64,000 bases of DNA from Campylobacter sp. MIT 97-5078 (GTDB lineage: Bacteria; Campylobacterota; Campylobacteria; Campylobacterales; Campylobacteraceae): NCBI RefSeq assembly GCF_006864455.1, contig NZ_QHLK01000007.1:25501-89500 (forward strand), read 5' to 3'. The position numbers and the translations under genes are program-made. This document shows positions 9,275 to 16,893 of this stretch, piece by piece; position 1 is the stretch's first letter; each line of letters begins with the position of its first letter. The notes under the pieces are model-generated. The model ran no database searches. It had not been told where the DNA came from and was given only the letters and a program-made list of their open reading frames with translations.

Positions 9275-9853
9275 TTATTTTCCTTTTTTAAAATCTTTTG
9301 CATTCTTTTGCAAGTATTCAATCACAAGCCAGCGATCTTCTTTGTCAATGCCGGTGCGATCGGCCATTGAACGAAACACAGCAGGCCAAGCATTAGCTGT
9401 AAATTCATTTATCTTGTGTGCAGTATGGCAAATGCCGCAGTTTTCCGTATAAAGTGTGGCTGCTCGCGTAAGCATTTCTTTATCGCTTTTAGCAAAATCA
9501 GCCTTATCAGCCCACATTTGTATGCTTGCTCTGCTCCATTTGTCATTTTTACCTTTGCTTTGCTTGATGAAATGAAGCTTAGCATTCTTAGAAAACGCTA
9601 CTACAATAATGCGTTGATAATCGTTAAAATACAGCACTGAAGGGGCTTTAGGATTTACAAAACCTGAAATTTCAAGCAAGAGCTTATCGCCCTCAGTTTT
9701 AACAACTCTAAAAGCATTTGTTGGCAAAAGTCTGCCAATGGCTTTAGTATCGTCTTTGTTTTGATAAAGCGAGATGACTTTATCACTGAAAAGCTCATTT
9801 TTAGCAAAACACAAAGAAAAACTTGCCAAAAGAAAGAAAATGAGTTTTTTCAT
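9275..9853 (-). CDS. Periplasmic monohaem cytochrome c, electron donor to the molybdoenzyme
   Basis: 192 residues with an N-terminal signal peptide (cut near CFA-KN, residue 17). A single haem c site CGICH lies at 139-143, in a C-terminal cytochrome domain (NAWPAVFRSMADRTGI follows, with a possible Met axial ligand). The first 120 residues form a separate beta-rich domain. Its place directly ahead of the reductase, with one base between stop and start, points to a TorC-like or TorB-like partner that passes electrons from the menaquinol pool to the molybdenum enzyme. The same pair occurs in C. jejuni (Cj0265c/Cj0264c). The exact electron route is inferred. Confidence 0.85.
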   Translation of the reverse strand: MKKLIFFLLASFSLCFAKNELFSDKVISLYQNKDDTKAIGRLLPTNAFRVVKTEGDKLLLEISGFVNPKAPSVLYFNDYQRIIVVAFSKNAKLHFIKQSKGKNDKWSRASIQMWADKADFAKSDKEMLTRAATLYTENCGICHTAHKINEFTANAWPAVFRSMADRTGIDKEDRWLVIEYLQKNAKDFKKGK

Positions 9854-10044
9854 TTTTGCTCCTTAAATAAATTTAAATTTTTATTATTCTATTTTAGATA
9901 TAATAAATTATTTCTTAAATAAATAATAAATTTTTAAATACTTGTAAAATAGCAATTTAATATTATGCTTAATTTCGAATTTTATATTATTCTAAAGCAA
10001 TACAAAATTTAACCCTATTAACTCAATGTTTGCTTAAAATTTAT

Positions 10045-10050
10045 TATAAT
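10045..10050 (+). promoter_or_regulatory. -10 box (TATAAT) for the SMR pair
   Basis: TATAAT lies 38 bp before the GTG start of the first SMR gene in an AT-rich upstream stretch. The expected transcription start is near 10057. The 235-bp gap at 9854-10088 is shared with the divergent cytochrome/molybdoenzyme operon. I saw no guanidine riboswitch loops in it. Confidence 0.55.
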
Positions 10051-10088
10051 CCAGCTTTAAATTTACACTCAAATTTTAAGGAAAAGCT

Positions 10089-10511
10089 GTGAAAAAACAA
10101 ACAAAAATCAGCACTAATCTTGCTTGGGCTTTAATCATACTTGGAGGTATTATTGAGTGCTTTTGGGTAAATGGTCTTAAACACGCTGATAATTTTGCTC
10201 TTTACGTCTTTACAGGACTTGGCATACTCATTTCTTTTTGCTGCACGATTTTAGCAATGAAAAAGATAGAGGTAAGTATCGCTTATGCTGTATTTGTAGG
10301 CATTGGCACGGCTGGGGTAGTTTTGGGCGAAATGCTTATCTTTAACGAACCTTTCTCATGGCTTAAAATTTCCCTTATTAGCGTGCTGATACTTAGCGTC
10401 ATAGGGCTTAAGTTTATAAGTCAAGAACATGATGAAGAAAGTGTGGAAAAAATAAGCTCTGATCTTGGTTTAAACGAGCTTGAAGATGAGCTTTTAGGAA
10501 AGATAAAATGA
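10089..10511 (+). CDS. SMR-family transporter subunit, Gdx-like (first of a pair)
   Basis: 140 residues, four membrane helices and a charged 30-residue cytoplasmic tail, longer than the usual 105-110. The essential membrane glutamate is E23 in GGIIECFWVNGLK, which resembles the Gdx/SugE signature (G-x-x-E-x-x-W-x-x-x-L-K) of guanidinium exporters more than the QacE type. The start is GTG with AAGGAAAA 3-4 nt in front. Its last four bases overlap the start of the second SMR gene. Paired SMR genes normally make a heterodimer, as in YkkCD. Substrate (guanidinium or quaternary ammonium) cannot be told. C. jejuni has a comparable pair (Cj0310c/Cj0309c, as I recall). Confidence 0.85.
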   Translation: MKKQTKISTNLAWALIILGGIIECFWVNGLKHADNFALYVFTGLGILISFCCTILAMKKIEVSIAYAVFVGIGTAGVVLGEMLIFNEPFSWLKISLISVLILSVIGLKFISQEHDEESVEKISSDLGLNELEDELLGKIK

Positions 10512-10825
10512 GCTGGCTTTGTTTAATACTTGCTGGGTGTATAGAGATTCTTGGTGTGATTGCGATGAAAAAGCACATACAAAGCGGAAAAAAGATATAT
10601 TTTCTTACCATTGTTATTTTATTTATGTGCTCTTTTGGCTTTTTGTCTTTGGCTATGCGTGAAATTTCAGCTGGCACAGCCTATGCGATATGGACGGGCA
10701 TAGGAGCTGGTGGGGGCGTGATCGTGGGCGTGCTTTTTTTCAAAGAAAGCAAAAATGTTTTAAAACTTGTTTTTGTAGGGCTTATCTTGCTGTGTAGTGT
10801 AGGTTTAAAGCTTGTTTCTCATTAA
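10508..10825 (+). CDS. SMR-family transporter subunit (second of a pair)
   Basis: 105 residues, four membrane helices, standard SMR size. The proton/substrate glutamate is E13 (GCIEILGVIAMKK), with the SMR helix-2/3 signature SAGTAYAIWTGIGA. It overlaps the first SMR gene by four bases (ATGA), so the two are coupled and probably assemble as an antiparallel heterodimer in the inner membrane. It ends 2 bp from the stop of the converging YeiH-type gene, with no room for a separate terminator. Confidence 0.86.
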   Translation: MSWLCLILAGCIEILGVIAMKKHIQSGKKIYFLTIVILFMCSFGFLSLAMREISAGTAYAIWTGIGAGGGVIVGVLFFKESKNVLKLVFVGLILLCSVGLKLVSH

Positions 10826-10827
10826 AT

Positions 10828-11820
10828 TTAACGCACAAAGAAAAATACAAGCACGAAGCCAAGCACAAGCAAGATCACAAAAAGCACAAAAGCAAGCTTA
10901 AAAGCATCTTTTCCAAGACTTGCAAAGCTTTTAAGATCAATTTGCAAACCCAAAGCTGCCATAGCTGCACTCAAACTCAAAACGCAAAGAATTTTAAAAA
11001 AGTCAAGCAAAAATTCAGGCAAACTCACAAAAGAATGAAAAATAATCACAGCCAAAAAAGCAAGAGCAAAATAAGGAATATGAAGTTTTCTTTTCTCCCC
11101 CTGCTCACCTTTACTAAAGCACAAAGGTAAGATCAAAAGCACAGGCACAAGTAAGATCACGCGTATCATCTTAATAATGATCGCCACAGACGCACTTTCA
11201 TCACTAATACTACTTGCTGCTCCTACAACATTTGCCACTTCGTGTAAAACAAGTCCTATATAAACGCCCATTTGTGTGTCATCAAAGGGCAAAATTCCAC
11301 TAAAATATAACAAAGGATATACAAACATAGATAAAAGGCCAAAAACGACCACCGAAGAGATCGCAATAACGCTTTTTTGAGCTTTACTACGAAAAGCACT
11401 TTCTAAAGCTAAAACTGCGGCTGCTCCACAAATCGCACTTCCACCACTGATTAAGATCACAAGTTCTTTATCTATCTTAAAATACCGCACGCCTATATAA
11501 ATTCCAACCGCCAAAACAAATACAACAACAAATAAAGCAAGCAAAACTCCACTTATACCAACATTTACTATATCTAAAAGCAAGACATTAAAACCATATA
11601 AAATAATGCCAAATCGAAGCAATTTTTTCGCACTAAAGCTTACACCTTTATCAAAACTTGAATGCACCTTAAGATACAGAGGCGATAAAAACGCTGCCAA
11701 AACAATAGCTATAATTAAAGGCGAAAGATGCAAAGCCTCAAAAAAAGAAAGCTTGGCTAGAAAAAAGCTCATCAAAGCAAGGCAAGAAGTGAGTGCAAAG
11801 CCTTTGATAAAATTTGACAT
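10828..11820 (-). CDS. YeiH/UPF0324-family inner-membrane protein
   Basis: 330 residues, hydrophobic throughout, with about ten predicted membrane helices. It matches the YeiH-type family (conserved hypothetical 698): SGGSAICGAAAVLA and LHEVANVVGAA are family-like motifs in the middle. Members are putative exporters or carriers of unknown substrate. The start ATG has AAGGAAAAA in front. It is a single gene with its own extended -10 promoter at 11842-11847 and faces the SMR pair tail to tail. No function beyond a membrane transporter fold is supported. Confidence 0.83.
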   Translation of the reverse strand: MSNFIKGFALTSCLALMSFFLAKLSFFEALHLSPLIIAIVLAAFLSPLYLKVHSSFDKGVSFSAKKLLRFGIILYGFNVLLLDIVNVGISGVLLALFVVVFVLAVGIYIGVRYFKIDKELVILISGGSAICGAAAVLALESAFRSKAQKSVIAISSVVVFGLLSMFVYPLLYFSGILPFDDTQMGVYIGLVLHEVANVVGAASSISDESASVAIIIKMIRVILLVPVLLILPLCFSKGEQGEKRKLHIPYFALAFLAVIIFHSFVSLPEFLLDFFKILCVLSLSAAMAALGLQIDLKSFASLGKDAFKLAFVLFVILLVLGFVLVFFFVR

Positions 11821-11841
11821 TATTTTTCCTTAAAACTGAAA

Positions 11842-11847
11842 ATTATA
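11842..11847 (-). promoter_or_regulatory. Extended -10 promoter of the YeiH-type gene
   Basis: The reverse strand reads TGC TATAAT, 22-27 bp before the ATG at 11820, giving a very short leader of about 15 nt. Confidence 0.6.
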
Positions 11848-11958
11848 GCATTTTGTGTGAAAATTCAAAACAAAATTTGCATCTATATTTTTTGAAATAA
11901 CACTTTTTCATACCCAAATAAAAATTATGCAATTTTAAAATAAAATAGAAATAATTAG

Positions 11959-11969
11959 GTTATAATAAC
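11959..11969 (+). promoter_or_regulatory. modA promoter -10 with an overlapping inverted repeat
   Basis: TATAAT (11961-11966) is embedded in the perfect dyad GTTAT-A-ATAAC (11959-11969), 27 bp before the modA ATG. A dyad over the -10 of a molybdate transport operon could be an operator for a ModE-type repressor. This is inference from position and a loose GTTAT similarity only. Confidence 0.4.
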
Positions 11970-11995
11970 ATAATTTTAATTCTTAAGGAAAAATA

Positions 11996-12745
11996 ATGAA
12001 AAAAATGCTTTTTGTTTTAGCAAGTTTGCTTCTTGCAAGTTCCTTGTGGGCTGAAAAAATTAGTGTATTTGTAGCTTCTTCAGCTTCTAAGGCTATGAGT
12101 GAAGTAAGAACTGAATTTTTAAAAAAATTCCCAAAAGATGAAGTGGAGTTAATATTTGGTGCTTCTGGCAAGCATTATCAGCTTTTAAAAGAGGGGCGTG
12201 AATTTGATCTTTTCTTCTCAGCTGATGCAAAATATGCCACACAGATCGAAAAAGATGGTAACGCTATCAGCAAGCCAGCCGTGTATGCCCTAGGCGTTGT
12301 AGCTCTTTATAGTCTTGATGAAAAGTTCCTAGAAGGTGGTATACAAGCTCTTGCAAGCAAGGCAAAAGAGATCAAGCACTTAAGCATAGCCAATCCCAAA
12401 GTCGCACCTTATGGAGTAGCTGCTGAAGAGGTGCTTAAAAATTTAAAAATTTATGATACTTTTAAAGATAAAATCGTTTTAGGCGATAATATCTCTCAAC
12501 CTGTTATCCATGTTGATACAGCTACTGCTGAAGTTGGTATAGTTGCTTACTCCTTGGTTTCGCCTGTGAATAATCCAAAAGGCAAAGCTGTGCTTGTTGA
12601 TAATAAGCTTTTTAGCCCACTTGAGCAAAGTTTTGTAATCACAAAATACGCTAAGGGTAAAAAACTCGCCACTGAATTTTCAAATTTTGTGCTTTCTAAA
12701 GAAGGTAAGGCTATCATCAAAAAATACGGCTTTGGCACAAGATAA
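11996..12745 (+). CDS. modA: Molybdate ABC transporter, periplasmic binding protein ModA
   Basis: 249 residues with a signal peptide (cut near LWA-EK, residue 19). It has the ModA pattern: SSASKAM near the start (anion-binding loop), GASGKHYQLLKEG in the middle, and AEVGIVAYS near residue 180, all ligand-contacting regions in this family. It captures molybdate or tungstate in the periplasm for ModBC. First gene of modA-mop-modB-modC; the next gene starts directly after its stop. The ribosome site TAAGGAAAA is strong. The operon supplies molybdenum for enzymes such as the nearby S/N-oxide reductase. Confidence 0.93.
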   Translation: MKKMLFVLASLLLASSLWAEKISVFVASSASKAMSEVRTEFLKKFPKDEVELIFGASGKHYQLLKEGREFDLFFSADAKYATQIEKDGNAISKPAVYALGVVALYSLDEKFLEGGIQALASKAKEIKHLSIANPKVAPYGVAAEEVLKNLKIYDTFKDKIVLGDNISQPVIHVDTATAEVGIVAYSLVSPVNNPKGKAVLVDNKLFSPLEQSFVITKYAKGKKLATEFSNFVLSKEGKAIIKKYGFGTR

Positions 12746-13129
12746 ATGAATGTGCTTGCTGGAAAAATTCTAAGCGTTCATCACAAAGATGAAATTTCCC
12801 TTGTAAAAGTTGAACTTAAGCGAGGGGAAATTTTTAATGTTTTAATGCTTGATTTTCCTTCTTTACAAGCTAAGCTTAACTCAAACATAGAGCTACTTTT
12901 TAAAGAAGATGAGCTTATCTTAAGCCCTCAAGAAGTTCTTTTAGGCGTTGAAAATCAGCTTAGCTTAGAAATTCAAAGCTTTAAAAAAGGTGAAATTCTT
13001 ACTCAATTTTTTTTTAAAGAAAATTTAAGCGCTTTGCTAAGTAATGAAGCTTCCAAACTTTTAAATTTAAACACAGCACAAAAAATTTTTGGTTATATAA
13101 AGCCTAGCGATATTATGTTAAAAGTATGA
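12746..13129 (+). CDS. Mop/TOBE-like molybdate-binding protein in the mod operon
   Basis: 127 residues, no signal peptide, predicted cytoplasmic. The N-terminal half (MNVLAGKILSVHHKDEISLVKVEL) has the strand pattern of a Mop/TOBE domain, which binds oxyanions. The C-terminal half repeats it less clearly (FGYIKPSDIMLKV at the end). It starts on the base after the modA stop and is followed three bases later by modB. A gene of this kind sits in the same place in C. jejuni. Probable role: molybdate storage, or a detached TOBE domain for ModC. A run of nine T at 13007-13015 lies inside it. Confidence 0.7.
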   Translation: MNVLAGKILSVHHKDEISLVKVELKRGEIFNVLMLDFPSLQAKLNSNIELLFKEDELILSPQEVLLGVENQLSLEIQSFKKGEILTQFFFKENLSALLSNEASKLLNLNTAQKIFGYIKPSDIMLKV

Positions 13130-13132
13130 AAT

Positions 13133-13813
13133 ATGCAGATTTTAAATGCTGAGTTTTTACAAACCTTATTTTTAACCTTTAAACTTGCTTTTATCACCAC
13201 TTTTTTGCTTTTTTTTATAAGTGTAGCTTTAGCTTATGCCTTAGTTTTTATCAATTTTCGTTTTAAAAGTGTGGTGCAAGTGATAGTCTCTATGCCTTTG
13301 GTGTTGCCTCCTAGTGTGCTTGGTTTTTATTTTTTAATGGCTTTTTCACCTATGAATTTTTTTGGACGTTTTTTAGATGAAACTTTTGGCGTGAAACTTG
13401 TTTTTAGCTTTGAAGGGCTGGTTATTGCTAGCATTATCTTTTCTTTGCCCTTTATGGTTTCGCCCATTCAAAGTGCTTTTTCAAGTGTGCCAAAAAACCT
13501 TATCGAGGTATCTTATACCTTAGGAAAAAGCAAATTTATCACGCTTTTAAGGGTGATTATACCAAGCTCAAAGGTGGGTATTTTTACTGGTTGCGTGTTA
13601 GCTTTTGCTCATACTATAGGAGAATTTGGCGTTGTGATGATGATAGGTGGGCACAAAAAAGGCGAAACCTTAGTAGCTAGCATAGCCATATATGATGAAC
13701 TTGAGGCTTTAAATTATGCCCTAGCACACCAATACGCCTTTGTGCTTTTTGCACTTTCTTTTATCATACTTTTAAGCTTATTCTTTGTCAATAAAAAATT
13801 CACTTCTTTTTAG
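13133..13813 (+). CDS. modB: Molybdate ABC transporter permease ModB
   Basis: 226 residues, five or six membrane helices. The EAA loop typical of ABC permeases is seen at EVSYTLGKSK and GCVLAFAHTIGEFGVVMMIGG, the latter being the ModB signature. With ModC it moves molybdate across the inner membrane. It starts three bases after the Mop gene and ends 8 bases before modC. The ribosome site is weak, so it is probably translated by coupling. Confidence 0.93.
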   Translation: MQILNAEFLQTLFLTFKLAFITTFLLFFISVALAYALVFINFRFKSVVQVIVSMPLVLPPSVLGFYFLMAFSPMNFFGRFLDETFGVKLVFSFEGLVIASIIFSLPFMVSPIQSAFSSVPKNLIEVSYTLGKSKFITLLRVIIPSSKVGIFTGCVLAFAHTIGEFGVVMMIGGHKKGETLVASIAIYDELEALNYALAHQYAFVLFALSFIILLSLFFVNKKFTSF

Positions 13814-13821
13814 GCTAAAAA

Positions 13822-14706
13822 ATGATTACAATCCATATCAAACACCCTATGAAAACAGCAAATGGCGATGAGCTTTTAGAATTTGAAAAAGAGCTAAAAG
13901 ATGAGGAATTTGTATGTATATTTGGCGAAAGTGGGGCTGGAAAGACAACGATTTTACGCATTATCGCTGGGCTTATAAAGCCAGAGTTTGCATATATAAA
14001 GGTAAATAATGAACTTTGGCAAGATAGCCGCAAAAATATCTTTTTGCACCCTCAAAAAAGAAAGGTAGGCTTTGTCTTTCAAGACTATGCTTTATTTACT
14101 CACTTAAACGTAAGGGCTAATCTTGCTTTTGCTCTTAAAGGCGATCAAAAAAAGATCGACGAGCTTTTAGAGCTGATGAACTTAAAAAGCCTTGAAAAAG
14201 CCTATCCACACCAGCTTTCAGGTGGGCAGGCTCAAAGAGTAGCCCTAGCTAGAGCCCTAGCTTTTAATCCTCAAATTCTGCTTCTTGATGAACCCTTAAG
14301 TGCGCTTGATTTTAAGATGAGAGGCTTTTTGCAAGATGAACTTTTAAAGCTTTCAAGGCATTTTAAGCTCACAAGTTTATTAGTCAGTCATGATATAGGC
14401 GAAATTTACAAACTTGCTTCAAGAGTGATCAAGCTTGAACATGGAAAATGCACCCAAGATGGTAAGCCAAGCGAGCTTTTTTCACGCTCAAAACTTTCAG
14501 CCAAACTACAATTTAGTGCCAGTGTGCTTGAGATCAAAAAAGCTGATATTTTAATCATACTTACACTTTTAGTAGGACAAGAAGTTGTTAAAATCACGCT
14601 TAGTGAAACTGAATTTGAACAAAATTATGCTAAACTTAAGATCGGCGATACCCTTATCATCGCTCAAAAAGCATACAATCCCTTAATCCTCAAACTCAAG
14701 GAGTAA
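13822..14706 (+). CDS. modC: Molybdate ABC transporter ATP-binding protein ModC
   Basis: 294 residues. Walker A GESGAGKTT at 35-43, Q-loop in FVFQDYALF, signature LSGGQ at 132-136, Walker B ILLLDEP at 152-158 and the switch histidine in LLVSHD. The last 70 residues are a reduced C-terminal extension, shorter than the full TOBE region of E. coli ModC (352 residues). This fits with a separate Mop gene in the same operon. It ends two bases before ung. Confidence 0.92.
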   Translation: MITIHIKHPMKTANGDELLEFEKELKDEEFVCIFGESGAGKTTILRIIAGLIKPEFAYIKVNNELWQDSRKNIFLHPQKRKVGFVFQDYALFTHLNVRANLAFALKGDQKKIDELLELMNLKSLEKAYPHQLSGGQAQRVALARALAFNPQILLLDEPLSALDFKMRGFLQDELLKLSRHFKLTSLLVSHDIGEIYKLASRVIKLEHGKCTQDGKPSELFSRSKLSAKLQFSASVLEIKKADILIILTLLVGQEVVKITLSETEFEQNYAKLKIGDTLIIAQKAYNPLILKLKE

Positions 14707-14708
14707 AA

Positions 14709-15398
14709 ATGCAAATCAAGCTTGAAGATATAGCTATGAATGAAGACTGGAAAAATTTTTTAAAGCCTCTATTTTTTGAGCCATTTTTTTCTACAATCAA
14801 GCAAAATTATATACAGGCTTTACAAAATGGCAAAATTATCTATCCTCCAGCAAAGCTTACTTTTAATGCTTTTAATCTCACGCCTTTAAATGAACTTAAG
14901 CTTATCTTGCTTGGACAAGATCCTTATCATCAGCCAAATCAAGCTATGGGCTTAAGCTTTAGCGTGCCTAGTGGCGTGCGTGTGCCACCTTCTTTGGTTA
15001 ATATTTACAAAGAATTAGAAGCTGATCTTGGCATAAAACCAAGTAAAAATGGGGATTTAAGCAAGTGGGCAAGGCAAGGGGTATTGCTTTTAAATGCCAT
15101 TCTTAGTGTTGAAGCAAACAAGGCAGTAAGTCATCAAAACTTTGGCTGGCAAGAATTTACAAATGCGGTGATTGCTCATTTAAGTAAGGAAAAACAAGGT
15201 TTGGTATTTTTGCTATGGGGAAATTTTGCTCGCTCTAAAAAAAGCCTTATTGATACAAGCAAACACCTTGTTTTAGAAGCAGCCCATCCTAGCCCACTTG
15301 CTCGCACAGGCTTTTTAGGCTGTAAGCATTTCTCAAAAAGTAATGAATGGCTTATAAAACAAGGTAAAACGCCAATTGAGTGGGATTTGAATGCTTAG
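14709..15398 (+). CDS. ung: Uracil-DNA glycosylase
   Basis: 229 residues, family 1 UDG, removes uracil from DNA. The catalytic water-activating motif GQDPYHQPNQAMGLSFSV and the C-terminal HPSPLA minor-groove loop are both present, with LLLNAILSVE between them. It starts two bases after modC with GGAG in front, so it is probably co-transcribed with the molybdate operon even though the functions are unrelated. A second in-frame ATG lies nine codons in; the first is better placed for the ribosome site. A strong hairpin follows at 15407-15435. Confidence 0.95.
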   Translation: MQIKLEDIAMNEDWKNFLKPLFFEPFFSTIKQNYIQALQNGKIIYPPAKLTFNAFNLTPLNELKLILLGQDPYHQPNQAMGLSFSVPSGVRVPPSLVNIYKELEADLGIKPSKNGDLSKWARQGVLLLNAILSVEANKAVSHQNFGWQEFTNAVIAHLSKEKQGLVFLLWGNFARSKKSLIDTSKHLVLEAAHPSPLARTGFLGCKHFSKSNEWLIKQGKTPIEWDLNA

Positions 15399-15406
15399 CT
15401 AAAAAC

Positions 15407-15435
15407 AAATTTCAGCTTTTTTAAAGCTGAAATTT
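15407..15435. terminator. Bidirectional terminator between ung and the RpoN-controlled gene
   Basis: AAATTTCAGCTTT (15407-15419), loop TTT, AAAGCTGAAATTT (15423-15435): a perfect 13-bp stem, AT at both ends so that each strand shows U residues after the GC core. It fills the whole gap between two converging genes. Confidence 0.82.
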
Positions 15436-15933
15436 TTAGCGAAACAACCCTTTGAAATCAAAGTCATTTGCACCCAAGAAATTATTGCTTGGAGTGCCTA
15501 AACTAATGGCAGTTGCAAGATCAAGGAGTAAATTTTCTATCTCTTCTCTTTTATCTTCTATATAAGCTAAAACGCCTTTATAATCACTTTTTTCAAGCAC
15601 AAGCAAAGGATTTTGTATCTCAAAAGCAAAGCTTTGCCCTGAAACGCCGATTGAAAAGCTATTATCAAATAAAGAATTTCCCATAAAAGAACTATTTTGG
15701 ATAAGCTGGGAAGTCTGTGCGTCAAACCCTCTTTTTTGCTCCTGGCTTAAATCTTCATCTATCCTTGCTTTTAAATTCTGCTCGATCTTTTTTAAGGACA
15801 AATCCAAAACCTGCAAAGCACCTATAAAATCATTCGCATCATTGATCTGTGTGCAAACTTGCTTCGCGTCAAATTCGCCCTGTGCCTTTACCTCGCCTAA
15901 GTGTTTTTTGAAAATTTCAAGCTCTTTGCTCAT
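15436..15933 (-). CDS. Hypothetical protein of the RpoN (flagellar) regulon
   Basis: 165 residues, no signal peptide or membrane segment. It is rich in helix, with acidic and basic residues in the first half (KELEIFKKHLGEVKAQGEF) and a central NSSFMGNSLFDNSFSI segment, which recalls the low-complexity N/S/F character of flagellin-like secreted proteins. The strongest clue is the promoter: a canonical sigma-54 site (15968-15985) sits 35-52 bp before the ATG, and in Campylobacter such promoters serve hook, basal-body and minor flagellin genes. It may be a co-expressed flagellar or secreted factor. No family is recognised with confidence; the start has AAGGAAAAAC in front. Confidence 0.72.
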   Translation of the reverse strand: MSKELEIFKKHLGEVKAQGEFDAKQVCTQINDANDFIGALQVLDLSLKKIEQNLKARIDEDLSQEQKRGFDAQTSQLIQNSSFMGNSLFDNSFSIGVSGQSFAFEIQNPLLVLEKSDYKGVLAYIEDKREEIENLLLDLATAISLGTPSNNFLGANDFDFKGLFR

Positions 15934-15967
15934 TGTTTTTCCTTCAAATCTAATAATTATTTTATAA

Positions 15968-15985
15968 AAGCAAAAATCGTTCCAA
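15968..15985 (-). promoter_or_regulatory. Sigma-54 (RpoN) promoter
   Basis: The reverse strand reads TTGGAAC GATTT TTGCTT. GG (-24) and GC (-12) are separated by exactly 10 nt and match the Campylobacter RpoN consensus. Transcription should start near 15959, 26 nt before the ATG at 15933. Confidence 0.82.
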
Positions 15986-16017
15986 AAATAAAGTTTTTGT
16001 TTTTATATAAATTTTGC

Positions 16018-16023
16018 TAAAAT
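16018..16023 (+). promoter_or_regulatory. Extended -10 promoter of bioB
   Basis: TGC TAAAAT, 34 bp before the bioB ATG; expected start near 16030. Confidence 0.5.
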
Positions 16024-16056
16024 ACAGACTTTAAATTTTAAATATAAGGCAAAATT

Positions 16057-16893
16057 ATGCAAATAATGCTCTGTGCGATCTGTAATATTTCAAGTGGAAA
16101 TTGTTCTGAAAACTGCAAATACTGCACTCAAAGTCGTTTTGTAAAAACTGATATTATCAAATATAGACAAAAAAATATAGAACAAATCGTGCTTGAAGCA
16201 AAAATAGCTAAAAAAAACCACGCTCTAGGCTTTTGTTTAGTTAGTGCTGGACTTGGGCTTGATGATGCTAAGCTTGAGTATGTCTGTAAAGCTACTCATG
16301 CGGTAAAAAAAGCTGAACCTGAACTAATGATTATCGCTTGTAATGGACTTGCAAGTCTTGATCAGTGCAAAGAACTTGTAAAAGCTGGGGTGTTTTCATA
16401 TAATCATAATCTTGAAACTTCAAAAGAATTTTATCCCCAAATTTGCACCACACACAGCTGGCAAAGTAGATTTGAAACAAATTTAAACGCCAAAGAAGCC
16501 GGACTTATGCTTTGCTGTGGTGGAATTTATGGACTTGGCGAGAGTGAATATGATAGGATTAGTTTTAGAAAAAGTTTAAAAGAGCTTGAGCCTTTTTCCT
16601 CGCCAATTAATTTTTTTATGCACAATGAAAATTTTTCAATCAAGCCTAAAAAACTTAGCATAGATGAAGCCTTAAATATCATTAAACAAAGCAAAAAAGA
16701 CTTACAAAACACGCATATCATGATCGCTGGTGGGCGTGAAGCCGTGCTAAAAGAAAGACAATATGAAGTGTTTGAGTATGGAGCAAGTGCCATAGTGATA
16801 GGGGATTATCTTACTACTAAAGGCGAGGAAGCCTGCAAAGACATACAAGAGCTTGAAAAAAAAGGATTTAGCTTTGTTACACAATGCCATTGA
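16057..16893 (+). CDS. bioB: Biotin synthase BioB (short form)
   Basis: 278 residues, radical-SAM enzyme that inserts sulfur into dethiobiotin. The SAM cluster CxxxCxxC is C16, C20, C23 in NCSENCKYC, close to the N-terminus. YNHNLETSKEFY, which carries the conserved Asn/His for substrate, and the CCGGIYGLGES loop follow. It is about 40-60 residues shorter than enterobacterial BioB, as in C. jejuni. Its last 20 bases overlap the likely start of the antiporter gene, so the two are coupled. Confidence 0.92.
   Translation: MQIMLCAICNISSGNCSENCKYCTQSRFVKTDIIKYRQKNIEQIVLEAKIAKKNHALGFCLVSAGLGLDDAKLEYVCKATHAVKKAEPELMIIACNGLASLDQCKELVKAGVFSYNHNLETSKEFYPQICTTHSWQSRFETNLNAKEAGLMLCCGGIYGLGESEYDRISFRKSLKELEPFSSPINFFMHNENFSIKPKKLSIDEALNIIKQSKKDLQNTHIMIAGGREAVLKERQYEVFEYGASAIVIGDYLTTKGEEACKDIQELEKKGFSFVTQCH

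Noticed and set aside
9854..10088. Guanidine riboswitch in front of the SMR pair
   Set aside because: No ACGR loop pair or ykkC-like core was found; the gap is plain AT-rich promoter DNA.
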